This document shows positions 63,905 to 64,000 of a DNA stretch of 64,000 bases, one piece after another. The notes beneath the pieces are model-generated. The model did no database searches, had not been told where the DNA came from, and was given only the letters and a program-made list of their open reading frames with translations. Within the stretch, counting starts at the first letter, position 1. Each line of letters starts with the position of its first letter. The position numbers were made by a program, and so were the translations under genes. Source of the DNA: Enchytraeus crypticus (taxonomy: Eukaryota > Annelida > Clitellata > Enchytraeida > Enchytraeidae); contig CAJHZI010000513.1 in NCBI GenBank assembly GCA_905160935.1, positions 906,001-970,000 on the forward strand, read 5' to 3'.

Positions 63905-64000
63905 CCGTCAGAGAAGGCATTCGGTTGGTAAACACCTATGCTTCAGAAATTGTTATCTAATTTCTAACCCCGACGCTACTTAAAATAGGAAAGAAGGCGA
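63905..64000 (+). mobile_element. Dispersed repeat family F, cut by window end
   Basis: CCGTCAGAGAAGGCATTCGGTTGG and CTATGCTTCAGAAATTGTTA match the family body. The copy continues, or ends, near the window edge. Confidence 0.6.

Overview
This is an AT-rich, intron-rich metazoan nuclear sequence. Genes have GT-AG introns, and intergenic DNA is dominated by SINEs, LINE fragments, hAT-type miniature elements and simple repeats. The gene set (RCC1, an ESCO-type cohesin acetyltransferase, a homeobox gene) shows it is an animal. The 5S-rRNA-derived SINE, CR1-like, RTE-like and jockey-like LINEs and the divergent homeodomain fit an invertebrate. I cannot name the species or phylum from sequence alone.

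Four protein-coding genes could be rebuilt exon by exon, all on the + strand, and every junction keeps the reading frame. (1) 7320-12558: a 4-exon, 254-residue enoyl-CoA delta isomerase ending in the peroxisomal signal ARL. (2) 17140-26124: a 10-exon, 629-residue RCC1 (Ran guanine-nucleotide exchange factor) with an unusually long Lys/Ala/Ser-rich N-terminal tail. (3) 36350-45682: an 8-exon, 865-residue ESCO/Eco1 sister-chromatid cohesion acetyltransferase. (4) 50730-53306: a proposed 2-exon, 534-residue homeobox protein with a C-terminal 60-residue homeodomain in which the near-invariant Trp48 is Phe. RCC1 and ESCO both act on mitotic chromosomes, but nothing here shows they are co-regulated.

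Layout: 1-7.3 kb is repeats only. 7.3-12.9 kb is the isomerase gene, with LINE and SINE insertions in its introns. 13-17 kb is mostly two families of hAT-like miniature elements. 17.1-26.1 kb is RCC1, whose introns hold several minisatellites; two of them are built from the intron's own splice-site sequence. 26.1-30 kb is repeats, including a fold-back element. 30.1-35.3 kb holds two degenerate LINEs in tandem, followed by a 5S-derived SINE. 36.3-45.8 kb is ESCO, with one exon directly abutting a pentanucleotide microsatellite. 46-50.6 kb is repeats and apparently empty DNA. 50.7-53.3 kb is the homeobox gene. 53.3-64 kb has no gene I can support, only dispersed and tandem repeats.

The strongest leads are: tandem amplification of donor-like and acceptor-plus-exon sequence at the two ends of RCC1 intron 2; splice sites of RCC1 and ESCO embedded in repeat DNA; two SINE/LINE pairs that share 3' tails within this one window; a 5S rRNA-headed SINE; and the W48F homeodomain.
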